Shown here in pieces: positions 1-5,709 of a stretch of 5,763 nucleotides of DNA. Within the stretch, counting starts at the first letter, position 1; every line of letters begins with the position of its first letter. The translations under genes were made by a program, and so were the position numbers. The stretch spans positions 1 through 5,763 of the forward strand of contig JAQTWR010000202.1 of the NCBI GenBank assembly GCA_028689195.1, given 5' to 3'. Origin of the DNA: Anaerolineales bacterium. GTDB taxonomy: Bacteria > Chloroflexota > Anaerolineae > Anaerolineales > Villigracilaceae. The notes beneath the pieces are model-generated. The model worked only from the letters and a program-made list of their open reading frames with translations, had not been told where the DNA came from and ran no database searches.

Positions 1-628
1 TATCGTCTTGTTCGGCGTCGCGCAAGGACGCGACTCGGCGCACTATATTCTCAGCAGCTTTGTGAGTTTGGATATCGTTGCAGGAATTGGCTGGGGCTGT
101 GCTTTGATCTGGGCGCAAAAACGTTGGAGCGCATTGAACCGCGCTTATATCCTCCCCATAATTTTCATTGTTTTGATGGCGTTCCAACTTGGAAGCGCGC
201 TTCAAAATTATCCTTATTATTACACTTATAAAAATCCGTTTGTCAGCGCAGGCGGAATGCAAGGTTATGGCGAAGGCTTGGATCAAGCCGCTGAATACAT
301 CGCGCAAAAGCCAAATGCAAAAGAATTGCGCGTCATTGCATACGCGGCGCGCGGGTGTTTTTCATATTTCTTCGCGGGGCAAAGCGATTTGCTGAAAATT
401 GGTTTTGCTGAAAACAGCCTCCCTTATATTGAAGGAATACAAAACGCCGATTATCTAGTTTTATATCCTGTTCGAGAAAAAAATAAACCTGATGATATTG
501 AACTTATGCGCGTATTGCAAAACGTTAAACCCGAGCGCGTTATTTTCATTGACGGCGTGGAATATGTCGGCATTTATAAGATCGCAGATATTCCCGCCGA
601 CGTTTATAGAATTTTAGCCAATCAATGA
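1..628 (+). CDS. C-terminal part of a GT39/ArnT-like membrane glycosyltransferase (5' end outside window)
   Basis: The frame is open from the left edge of the window and ends at TGA 626-628, so the true start lies upstream; the TTG at 8-10 is only the first start-like codon visible. About 208 residues are seen. Two hydrophobic segments come first, one around LSSFVSLDIVAGIGWG and one around YILPIIFIVLMAFQLGSAL. A soluble tail follows with NYPYYYTYKNP, GYGEGLDQAAEYIAQKP, ADYLVLYPVREK and VEYVGIYKI. I recognise this tail pattern (YYxTYxNP, then GxGEGLxxAAxYI, then ADYxVxY) as the C-terminal region of chloroflexotal GT39-type enzymes, which transfer sugars from polyprenyl-phosphate donors at the outer membrane face. 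The catalytic N-terminal loop is not in the window, so activity cannot be judged. The gene converges on the next one with one base between stop codons. The family call is from pattern memory only. Confidence 0.75.
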   Translation, partial: IVLFGVAQGRDSAHYILSSFVSLDIVAGIGWGCALIWAQKRWSALNRAYILPIIFIVLMAFQLGSALQNYPYYYTYKNPFVSAGGMQGYGEGLDQAAEYIAQKPNAKELRVIAYAARGCFSYFFAGQSDLLKIGFAENSLPYIEGIQNADYLVLYPVREKNKPDDIELMRVLQNVKPERVIFIDGVEYVGIYKIADIPADVYRILANQ

Positions 629-629
629 T

Positions 630-2483
630 CTACTTTGAAATTTTCTTAACGACCGTCAGCAGCATCCCGTCGCGTTCAATTTTGTAAACGACCTTCGCGT
701 CGGGGTATGTCTCGCGGTCGAAGTTATAACGGGTGGTGACGATGACGTAATCAAACGGCTCGTCAGTCGGCTCGTCGTCCGAGAGTACGGTTAAATCATC
801 GCGGACGTATAAATCCACAGTTTGCCCGGGACCAACGACCATGATGTTTGAATTTGGCGGCGCGACCGCGTTGATATATTCCGCCGCCTCGCGGTATGAG
901 ATCGCCCAATAATCCAATTCAAATTTTCCGTTTGGATTTTGTATCAGGCTGTTGTAATAAACATATTCATACGGATGCAGGCGGATGCCGGCTGCGATGC
1001 CCGGAAGAATCAACAGGGACGCGATTAAAACCCGAAGGGCGGGTTTGGTTGCGCGTTTGAGTATGGTTTCCATCCCCAAGCCCGCCACGAAAAATATCGG
1101 CGGCAGGATGAAAAATATCTGCCTGAAATTATCATACAACGCCGCGCGCGCGACGATAAAGCCGATAAGCGGCAGGACAAACCAGATAACGGTTAAGGCA
1201 AGCAGTCTGTTATGTGGGGCGTGCGTCGCGCCTTGTTGGTCAGGATGATTCTGGCGGGGGGATTTTTCCGAGTTAGGGAATGGTTTTACGTCATGGCGCG
1301 ACGCATTGCCCAGAGAGAAAAGTCCGATGAAAAATAAAATCCAGACGGGCGTCGTGAGTTGAATCGCCAGCAACACGGGCAAATAACTGTAAGGCAATTC
1401 GGTTGGCGCATATTCCGCGCCGTTGAATAATACTTTTCCAAACCACGGATATTTTGACATGGTTTGAATCGCCTCGATGAAATGCCCGATGGGATTACTC
1501 CACAAATAGGGCCAGGTGTTGTAAGTGGAGATAATAGCAAACAGCGCATATATAAGTAGTGGAAAGACGGCGCGCTTGCCAAGTTTGCGAAATGCGTACA
1601 ACGCAACGATCATTCCAGCAAAGGGAGCGATGACGCGGATGGAGGTTGTGTATCCGAGAAGGAAGGCGGGGAAGAGAATGGCAGGTAGATAATAACGAAC
1701 AGGGCGGGGCAATTGGTAAATGGCGATTAGGAGAAAAAGAAGAAAGAAGGCGGCGCGAATCCAAAGAAAAAAAACAAAATAGCGTTGAATGTAAACTTCA
1801 GGATTGACTTTATGAAGGTCGGAGGCGATGAGGGAAATAATATTCGTTTCGCCGGATGATGCGGCGCGGACGAGAGACTCGATGGCGGCGCGGAAAAATT
1901 CGGGGGAGGCGAATAATGAGAAAACAGCGATGATTCCAAGCGTAGTCAAGACGCGCGTTTTGAGAGGTAGATTCGATACGGGGGTTTCGATCCGCTCCAC
2001 CGAATCGATCATCTTGAATCCAAATAATAAACTCAACATAAAAAACGCAAGGAAGGGCGTGTCTTTTGGATTCATAAACGAATGTCCCCAGAAGAGCGGT
2101 TGCGTTGCGTAGAGCAGCGTTGCGTAGAACGCGGCGTTGGCGCCGAGCCAGCGTTTGCCGAGCTCGTAAAACGCCCACACGCCGATGAGGTGCGTGAGAA
2201 AATAAAATAAGTGGCGGATGTCGGATGGGTTGAGCGGGAGAAAACTTAGCGCGCGCGAACCAAGCATGACGGTCATCATGTACGCGGGACCGTAGTTGCC
2301 GAGGTCTTTGTCGGTGATGGGCATGACGCCTTGCGCGCGCCATGTGCCGTAGGTTCGCAAAGAATAATCGGCGTATTTTTGTAACGAAAGATCGTCCCAA
2401 CTTTCGCCGTAACTATCGAGCGTGAATATGCCGATGAGTAAACACACGGCGAGAAAGATGAAGATAAAACGATTCTGTTTCAT
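630..2483 (-). CDS. GT39-like polytopic membrane glycosyltransferase
   Basis: This is a 617-aa membrane protein with about ten or more hydrophobic segments, the first at residues 5-22. An acidic pair in ESWDD (D30, D31) sits just after that segment, where GT-C enzymes carry their catalytic aspartate in the first outer loop. Other family-like stretches are DIRHLFYFLTHLIGVWAFYE (88-107), GHSFMNPKDTPF (133-144), WPYLWSNP (324-331), YDNFRQIFFILP (450-461) and HPYEYVYYNSL (503-513). The C-terminal 100 residues are soluble. Residues 393-425 form an unusually hydrophilic loop rich in H, P, N and Q between membrane segments. The likely role is glycosyl transfer from a lipid-linked sugar to an envelope acceptor; the acceptor is unknown. 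ATG 2483 gives a membrane anchor straight away, but no clear Shine-Dalgarno precedes it. It lies 81 bp downstream of the GT87-like gene on the same strand and is probably co-transcribed with it. Length is normal for GT39. Confidence 0.8.
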   Translation of the reverse strand: MKQNRFIFIFLAVCLLIGIFTLDSYGESWDDLSLQKYADYSLRTYGTWRAQGVMPITDKDLGNYGPAYMMTVMLGSRALSFLPLNPSDIRHLFYFLTHLIGVWAFYELGKRWLGANAAFYATLLYATQPLFWGHSFMNPKDTPFLAFFMLSLLFGFKMIDSVERIETPVSNLPLKTRVLTTLGIIAVFSLFASPEFFRAAIESLVRAASSGETNIISLIASDLHKVNPEVYIQRYFVFFLWIRAAFFLLFLLIAIYQLPRPVRYYLPAILFPAFLLGYTTSIRVIAPFAGMIVALYAFRKLGKRAVFPLLIYALFAIISTYNTWPYLWSNPIGHFIEAIQTMSKYPWFGKVLFNGAEYAPTELPYSYLPVLLAIQLTTPVWILFFIGLFSLGNASRHDVKPFPNSEKSPRQNHPDQQGATHAPHNRLLALTVIWFVLPLIGFIVARAALYDNFRQIFFILPPIFFVAGLGMETILKRATKPALRVLIASLLILPGIAAGIRLHPYEYVYYNSLIQNPNGKFELDYWAISYREAAEYINAVAPPNSNIMVVGPGQTVDLYVRDDLTVLSDDEPTDEPFDYVIVTTRYNFDRETYPDAKVVYKIERDGMLLTVVKKISK

Positions 2484-2495
2484 GAGGAAGGTTAT

Positions 2496-2562
2496 GTCGC
2501 CCTGAGCGGAGCGAAGGGTCTCTGTGATGTTTTCAGAGATTCTTCGCTTCGCTCAGAATGAC
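2496..2562. repeat. REP/BIME-like inverted palindrome pair
   Basis: Two 30-nt arms, 2496-2525 and 2533-2562, are inverted copies of each other (23 of 30 identical) around a 7-nt spacer. The element fills most of the 81-bp gap between the two minus-strand genes and ends two bases from the stop codon of the upstream one. The core reads CTGAGCGRAGCGAAG, which I recognise as a dispersed intergenic repeat in Chloroflexota and other environmental bacteria. Each arm is itself a small imperfect palindrome (see findings). A plus-strand RNA would form a long stem with four G.U pairs; the minus-strand transcript pairs less well. There is no T-tract, so a classical terminator is unlikely. It may affect mRNA stability or relative expression of the two genes, which is inference. 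Confidence 0.85.
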
Positions 2563-2564
2563 GG

Positions 2565-3944
2565 CTATGTTGTCAGATTTTCCAGCCAGCGATTTGCAGC
2601 GGGAAAGAAAGTCGGCGTTTGTTTATTTTTTGTGATGATCCACATGATCCATAAAATGATGAGCGGCGCGAATAAACGCCCAAACGACCACGGGAAGAAA
2701 TCAAACGACGGCATGATGAATTCTTGAATGTAAGCGAAGCCAAACCAAATCCATAACGCGGGCGCTTCGATGCATTTGAACAGGAGCAAAAACGATAGCG
2801 CGACGAACATGCCGTGATGATCCCATACGATGGGGGAGGCGAGCGTCATTACGATGAACAGCGATGGAAGGGCGTTGAGTAGATTTTTATTTTCCGCTTC
2901 GCTGTTTACGAATGTGTGATTGCGGACGTTTTGCACCATGACGTAGATTGTGAAAAATCCCAGCGCGGCTTTGGCTGCCATTGCGATCAGGCGCGTCGCT
3001 TCGATTTTGATTCCGAAAAACGGATCAAGGAAGCGGAAGAAAGAATCAAAGGATGTGTCGTGGAAGTTTGTATCTGTGATGCGGGTGAGAATGCCGATGT
3101 TGGCGACGTAATCAAAGTAGGGATGAATGCCTTCAAGCGCGACTGGGATGAGCGCGATGACGATGAAGGTCAGCGCGAACCAGAAGTTCCATTTCCAGTT
3201 GCGTTCGAGCAAAAAGGCAAGGACGAGCGCGGCGGGCGAGGTCTTCAAATGGACGGCAAGCGCCAGCGCCAACGCGGAGAGGAATACGTTTTTTGGAAAA
3301 GCCAGCAGGCTGTACATGACCAACGCCATCACCATCAAATTCACCTGCACATAACCGAGCGTTCGATGCAGCGGCGTATTGACCAGCATGAAAATGACGG
3401 TAACGATGACCGCAAAGCGATTTGAAAATCCATATCGTTCAAGAACGCGCACGAGCAACGCGTAGAAAAATCCCAGCGCGATGATGTTCGCCGTCCACAA
3501 AATCGCCAACATGCCCTGATCGCCGAGCGGAACGATGAACTGCAAAATGGTCGCCCAAAGCGGAAGGTATAGATAAGTATCGGGCAGCGTCTTGTTGTTG
3601 AATAGGGCGGTCGCGGCTTCGAGGTAATACGCGTAATCGCCGTAGCGGAATCGCTCGCGCAGGACGTTCAAATAAAGCAGGATGACAAGAAAAAATCCCG
3701 CGACCATGAACGCGTTGTTCGCGTTTATCTTTTTATTGGCGAACAGGTAAAGAATGACGCCAACGCAAATCCATGTGTAGGCGGTCGCTTCCAATGTGAC
3801 GATCAAATTGGACAGGGGCCATTCCTGAATGAACAGGTTCAGTCCCGCTGCGCCGTTGCGGAGATAAATCGCGGCGAGGTCGGCGATAATGAAGAATGTC
3901 AAGACGAGCCAGAATGTAAGCGCTGTGCGGAAATGATTTTTCAT
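2565..3944 (-). CDS. GT87/DUF2029-like polytopic membrane glycosyltransferase
   Basis: This is a 459-aa protein that is hydrophobic almost throughout, with about ten to twelve likely membrane segments, the first at residues 9-28. Family-like features are RYGDYAYYLEAA (100-111), with D103 as the candidate GT-C catalytic acid in an outer loop, and YLYLPLWA (124-131). GYVQVNLMVMALV (197-209) precedes ALALAVHLKTSPAALVLAFL (226-245), the GQxN...K.xP pattern of DUF2029/GT87. ASPIVWDHHGMF (369-380) matches the SPxxWxHH signature near the C terminus. GT87 members use polyprenyl-phosphomannose or similar donors in envelope glycan or glycolipid synthesis; the substrate here is unknown. The start at 3944 gives a short basic N terminus before the first segment, with no strong Shine-Dalgarno. 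A TATAAT box lies 39 bp upstream. It is the first gene of a likely two-gene unit with the GT39-like gene. Confidence 0.8.
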   Translation of the reverse strand: MKNHFRTALTFWLVLTFFIIADLAAIYLRNGAAGLNLFIQEWPLSNLIVTLEATAYTWICVGVILYLFANKKINANNAFMVAGFFLVILLYLNVLRERFRYGDYAYYLEAATALFNNKTLPDTYLYLPLWATILQFIVPLGDQGMLAILWTANIIALGFFYALLVRVLERYGFSNRFAVIVTVIFMLVNTPLHRTLGYVQVNLMVMALVMYSLLAFPKNVFLSALALALAVHLKTSPAALVLAFLLERNWKWNFWFALTFIVIALIPVALEGIHPYFDYVANIGILTRITDTNFHDTSFDSFFRFLDPFFGIKIEATRLIAMAAKAALGFFTIYVMVQNVRNHTFVNSEAENKNLLNALPSLFIVMTLASPIVWDHHGMFVALSFLLLFKCIEAPALWIWFGFAYIQEFIMPSFDFFPWSFGRLFAPLIILWIMWIITKNKQTPTFFPAANRWLENLTT

Positions 3945-3983
3945 GTCGTTGTCGGATTGTGGCGTAAAAGACTTTGTGAAAAT

Positions 3984-4013
3984 ATTATACCGTGTGACGT
4001 TTGGGAGTGTCTA
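3984..4013 (-). promoter_or_regulatory. Predicted promoter of the GT87-like gene; -35 inside the mobile element
   Basis: Read on the minus strand, TAGACA (4013-4008, five of six to TTGACA) is followed after 18 bp by a perfect TATAAT (3989-3984). Transcription would begin near 3977, giving a leader of roughly 30 nt before ATG 3944. The -10 is in host sequence and the -35 is inside the left terminal repeat of the MITE-like element. Support is from sequence match and spacing only. Confidence 0.6.
3995..4002. repeat. Left target-site duplication of the MITE-like element
   Basis: TGACGTTT lies directly against the left terminal repeat and is repeated perfectly at 4127-4134 against the right one. 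The next base outward and the next base inward differ between the copies, so the duplication is exactly 8 bp. Confidence 0.85.
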
Positions 4014-4126
4014 ATTGCATGGGCTAACCACAAAGGCACAAAGCCGCCAAGTCGCTAAGAATCCTTTGAGGCTCCGTGCCTTTGCGGCTTCGTGGTTAAT
4101 GAAAGCCCATTCTTTTAGCCACTCCC
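4003..4126. mobile_element. MITE-like element, 124 bp, non-coding
   Basis: The ends are GGGAGTG and CACTCCC (7 of 7 inverted), extending to 23-nt terminal repeats at 4003-4025 and 4104-4126 with 19 matches. Inside, 4026-4043 and 4080-4097 continue the palindrome (15 of 18), with a 6-nt unpaired insert at 4098-4103. The core is built of four 8-nt units on each side (see separate entry). A perfect 8-bp direct repeat flanks it. There is no reading frame inside, so it would have to be moved by a transposase from elsewhere. The AACCACRAAG...CTTYGTGGTT core resembles repeats I have seen dispersed in Chloroflexota intergenic regions. The family of the mobilising transposase cannot be named from this sequence. 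Confidence 0.85.
4028..4095. repeat. 8-nt tandem units in both arms of the MITE-like core
   Basis: On the plus strand 4028-4059 holds four consecutive octamers, CCACAAAG, GCACAAAG, CCGCCAAG and TCGCTAAG. On the minus strand 4095-4064 reads CCACGAAG, CCGCAAAG, GCACGGAG and CCTCAAAG. The two 32-nt blocks are separated by 4 nt (4060-4063) and are exactly in register, so they also pair as a hairpin (22 of 32). The consensus is about CCRCAAAG. Confidence 0.8.
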
Positions 4127-4134
4127 TGACGTTT
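4127..4134. repeat. Right target-site duplication of the MITE-like element
   Basis: TGACGTTT is identical to 3995-4002 and lies directly after the terminal CACTCCC. Confidence 0.85.
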
Positions 4135-4138
4135 TCGT

Positions 4139-4169
4139 TTGGCGCTCGGACGTGGAGTTAGAGTAAAAT
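4139..4169 (+). promoter_or_regulatory. Possible ssb promoter
   Basis: TAAAAT at 4164-4169 is a good -10 (five of six to TATAAT). The only nearby -35 candidate is TTGGCG at 4139-4144, at a long 19-bp spacing, so the promoter is weak by consensus or uses another factor. It lies just downstream of the mobile element, which therefore leaves it intact. Transcription from here would give a leader of about 55 nt containing the hairpin at 4187-4205. Confidence 0.4.
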
Positions 4170-4186
4170 ACGGCTTACATATTTTC

Positions 4187-4205
4187 CCCGTCGCATTTCG
4201 ACGGG
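4187..4205 (+). promoter_or_regulatory. Hairpin in the ssb leader
   Basis: CCCGTCG (4187-4193) pairs perfectly with CGACGGG (4199-4205) around a 5-nt loop, ending 12 nt before the Shine-Dalgarno of ssb. No T-run follows, so it is not a terminator in the ssb direction. Its left side and loop are also part of the 12-nt inverted repeat flanking ssb. Confidence 0.55.
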
Positions 4206-4217
4206 TACCCTTAACTC

Positions 4218-4222
4218 AGGAG
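4218..4222 (+). promoter_or_regulatory. Shine-Dalgarno of ssb
   Basis: AGGAG lies 8 nt before ATG 4231. It is the strongest ribosome-binding site in the window and fixes the start of ssb. Confidence 0.85.
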
Positions 4223-4230
4223 AAAAACCC

Positions 4231-4653
4231 ATGTTTCATACAATTATCGTTGCGGGCAATGTAGGCAGAGACCCCGAAATGCGCTATACGCCGTCGGGGC
4301 AAGCCGTAACTTCTTTTTCGGTAGCGACCAGCCGCAAATACACCGCAGGCAATGGCGAACAAGTCAATGAAACAATCTGGTTCCGCGTTTCGGCGTGGGG
4401 CAAAACGGCGGAAGCCTGCAATCAATATCTCAAGAAAGGCGCTAAAGTGCTTATCGAGGGACGTTTGACCCCCGATAAAGCCACAGGCGGTCCGCGTATT
4501 TGGACAAAACAGGACGGTTCGGCTGGCTCTTCTTTTGAGATTACCGCAGTAACCGTTCGCTTCCTTTCCTCGCGCGGCGATAGCGAAGGCGGACCCATCG
4601 CAGGCGGCATGGAAATGGCTGAACTTCCGTCCGAAGACGATATTCCTTTCTAA
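4231..4653 (+). CDS. ssb: Single-stranded DNA-binding protein SSB
   Basis: SSB coats single-stranded DNA in replication, recombination and repair and recruits partner proteins through its C-terminal tip. The 140-aa product begins MFHTIIVAGNVGRDPEMRYT, the classic first strands of the bacterial SSB OB fold. It continues through VTSFSVATSRKY (26-37), TIWFRVSAWGKTAE (48-61), YLKKGAKVLIEGRL (66-79) and FEITAVTVRFL (102-112). Aromatic positions W50, W56 and W91 are in the places expected for base stacking. The linker is short (about residues 113-134), and the protein ends EDDIPF, the canonical acidic partner-binding tip, so it is complete. At 140 residues it is shorter than the 178 of the E. coli protein because of the linker. 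A strong AGGAG precedes the start. It is followed by a hairpin and then two genes on the same strand. Confidence 0.97.
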   Translation: MFHTIIVAGNVGRDPEMRYTPSGQAVTSFSVATSRKYTAGNGEQVNETIWFRVSAWGKTAEACNQYLKKGAKVLIEGRLTPDKATGGPRIWTKQDGSAGSSFEITAVTVRFLSSRGDSEGGPIAGGMEMAELPSEDDIPF

Positions 4654-4664
4654 CCTACAATGCG

Positions 4665-4700
4665 ACGGGGCTAACAGATCAGCCGATCCGTTAGCCCCGT
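4665..4700 (+). terminator. Hairpin after ssb; possible attenuating terminator
   Basis: ACGGGGCTAAC (4665-4675) pairs perfectly over 11 bp with 4690-4700. The loop can extend the stem further through GATC 4677-4680 and GATC 4685-4688 around AGCC, after one A.C mismatch. It starts 11 nt after the ssb stop. The downstream sequence TCATACTTT is not a proper U-tract, so it may give partial termination, stabilise the ssb message, or both. Confidence 0.5.
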
Positions 4701-4709
4701 TCATACTTT

Positions 4710-4713
4710 GGAG
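4710..4713 (+). promoter_or_regulatory. Shine-Dalgarno of the DUF3467 gene
   Basis: GGAG, within TTTGGAGAG, is 5 nt before ATG 4719 and lies 9 nt beyond the hairpin stem, so it stays accessible when the hairpin forms. Confidence 0.65.
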
Positions 4714-4718
4714 AGCGC

Positions 4719-5057
4719 ATGACCACGCCTCAAATCCTCCCAAAACCAATAGGACCTACGCTTGAGTTGCCCGCCGACCTTGAACTGGTCTACGCCAACC
4801 TCGCGCGCATTGCCCATTCTCCCGCCGATATTGTCCTCGACTTCGCGCATCTGCTCCCCGGCGAGCCGCGCGCAAAAATTCGCGCGCGCGTTGTAATGAC
4901 TCCGCTCAGCGCGAAACTATTGGTCAGAGCGTTGACTGAAAACATCGCGCGCTACGAATCCGCTTTTGGCGAGATTAACGTGCCGGTCAATAACACGCTT
5001 GCCGATAATCTCTTCCGTCCATTTCAACAGCCTCCCGAACCGCCGAAAGAATCTTAA
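4719..5057 (+). CDS. DUF3467 family protein
   Basis: This is a small soluble protein of 112 aa. It shows the pattern I associate with DUF3467: ELPADLELVYANLARIAHSP (16-35), DIVLDFAHLLPG (37-48) and RVVMTPLSAKLLVRAL (57-72), then ENIARYESAFGEI (74-86). The last 20 residues are proline-rich and probably disordered. No catalytic residues can be pointed out and the biochemical role of the family is not established. A GGAG site supports the start. Its stop is 2 nt before the start of the translin-family gene, so the two are almost certainly translated from one message and probably coupled. Its place after ssb and before a translin homologue hints at a role around nucleic acids, which is inference only. 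Confidence 0.85.
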   Translation: MTTPQILPKPIGPTLELPADLELVYANLARIAHSPADIVLDFAHLLPGEPRAKIRARVVMTPLSAKLLVRALTENIARYESAFGEINVPVNNTLADNLFRPFQQPPEPPKES

Positions 5058-5059
5058 TC

Positions 5060-5707
5060 ATGCGCAAACTCGAACAGATCACCGACGATATTCGGAAAAT
5101 TTTCGACGCGCGCACATCCGCCCGCGATCAGGCTCTCGCGCAGGCTCGTCAACTTACGCGCGCCTGCTCGCTCGCTATCCGCGCCGTTCACCGCGACGAA
5201 GCCGACGTAATGAACGCGCATTTGCGCGAAGCCAGTCAACTTGCCAAAACGCTGCGCGATTCGCTTGCGGCTTATCCCGATCTTTTTTATGCGGGATATA
5301 CCCAGGACGCGCTGAAAGAATTTGTGGAAGCAAACGTTACCTGCGCTTTGATACGCAACGAACCGCTTCAGACGCCCGCCGACTTGCTCGTCGAACCTGC
5401 AACGTATCTCAACGGGTTGGCGGAAGTTGTCGGCGAATTGCGCCGCCGCATCCTCGATATTCTCCGTCACGGATATTCGCCCGAAGCCGAACGCCTGCTC
5501 GGTTATATGGATGAAATTTATTCCGTGCTGGTCACCATGGATTATCCCGACGCGATCACAAACGGACTGCGCCGCCAAACCGATCTTGCGCGCAGCATCA
5601 TCGAAAAAACGCGCGGCGATATTACCTTCAGTTTGGGCGGCGAACATCTGACGCAAGCCATCGGCAAACTCAGCGCGCAATTGAATTCATCCAAAGAGAG
5701 TAAATAA
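5060..5707 (+). CDS. Translin/Trax-family protein
   Basis: The 215-aa product is almost entirely helical, with no signal or membrane segment, and is close to the usual 200-230 aa of the family. Translin-type signatures are ARDQALAQARQLTRACSLAI (21-40), EFVEA (87-91), YLNGLAEVVGELRRRILDIL (116-135), MDEIYSVLVTMDYPDAI (150-166) and LRRQTDLARSIIEKTRGDIT (170-189). Translins form ring-shaped oligomers that bind single-stranded DNA and RNA. Trax subunits of eukaryotic C3PO and archaeal homologues carry acidic residues for metal-dependent RNase activity; E87, E90, D175 and E182 are candidates here, but I cannot align them exactly. Bacterial copies are sometimes labelled haloacid dehalogenase; I see no HAD DxDx motif. 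It follows the DUF3467 gene by 2 nt with only a weak purine stretch, suggesting translational coupling. A catalytic or purely binding role is open. Confidence 0.85.
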   Translation: MRKLEQITDDIRKIFDARTSARDQALAQARQLTRACSLAIRAVHRDEADVMNAHLREASQLAKTLRDSLAAYPDLFYAGYTQDALKEFVEANVTCALIRNEPLQTPADLLVEPATYLNGLAEVVGELRRRILDILRHGYSPEAERLLGYMDEIYSVLVTMDYPDAITNGLRRQTDLARSIIEKTRGDITFSLGGEHLTQAIGKLSAQLNSSKESK

Positions 5708-5709
5708 CT

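Noticed and set aside
1725..1785. Strong purine bias on the plus strand
   Set aside because: The minus strand codes a Phe/Leu-rich membrane segment (YFVFFLWIRAAFFLLFLLI), whose pyrimidine-rich codons explain it.
2102..2128. Direct repeat of GCGTTGCGTAGA at a 15-nt period
   Set aside because: It lies in the GT39-like coding region and encodes similar FYAT and LYAT residues. It is explained by codon choice for two alike pentapeptides.
1810..2400. 196-aa arginine- and histidine-rich frame on the minus strand
   Set aside because: It is out of frame within the GT39-like gene, and its extreme R/H content is typical of a shifted GC-rich reading frame.
2524..2727. 67-aa plus-strand frame beginning in the palindrome pair
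   Set aside because: Most of it is antisense to the GT87-like gene. Its start is repeat sequence, and no protein pattern is visible.
4028..4095. Short repeats as a possible CRISPR array
   Set aside because: The units are 8 nt with no spacers and occur in inverted blocks, which does not fit a CRISPR repeat-spacer layout.
4216..4749. 177-aa open frame on the minus strand across ssb
   Set aside because: It is antisense to a certain ssb gene, has a C- and R-rich composition with no domain pattern, and overlaps the ssb promoter-side signals. It is a shadow frame.
4874..4890. CG-alternating run that could suggest Z-DNA
   Set aside because: It is short and within coding sequence for IRAR in the DUF3467 gene; similar CGCG runs are common in this genome's genes.
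5054..5680. 208-aa open frame on the minus strand across the translin-family gene
   Set aside because: The plus frame has clear translin motifs and a ribosome-binding context. The antisense frame has no recognisable family and is explained by codon bias of the real gene.
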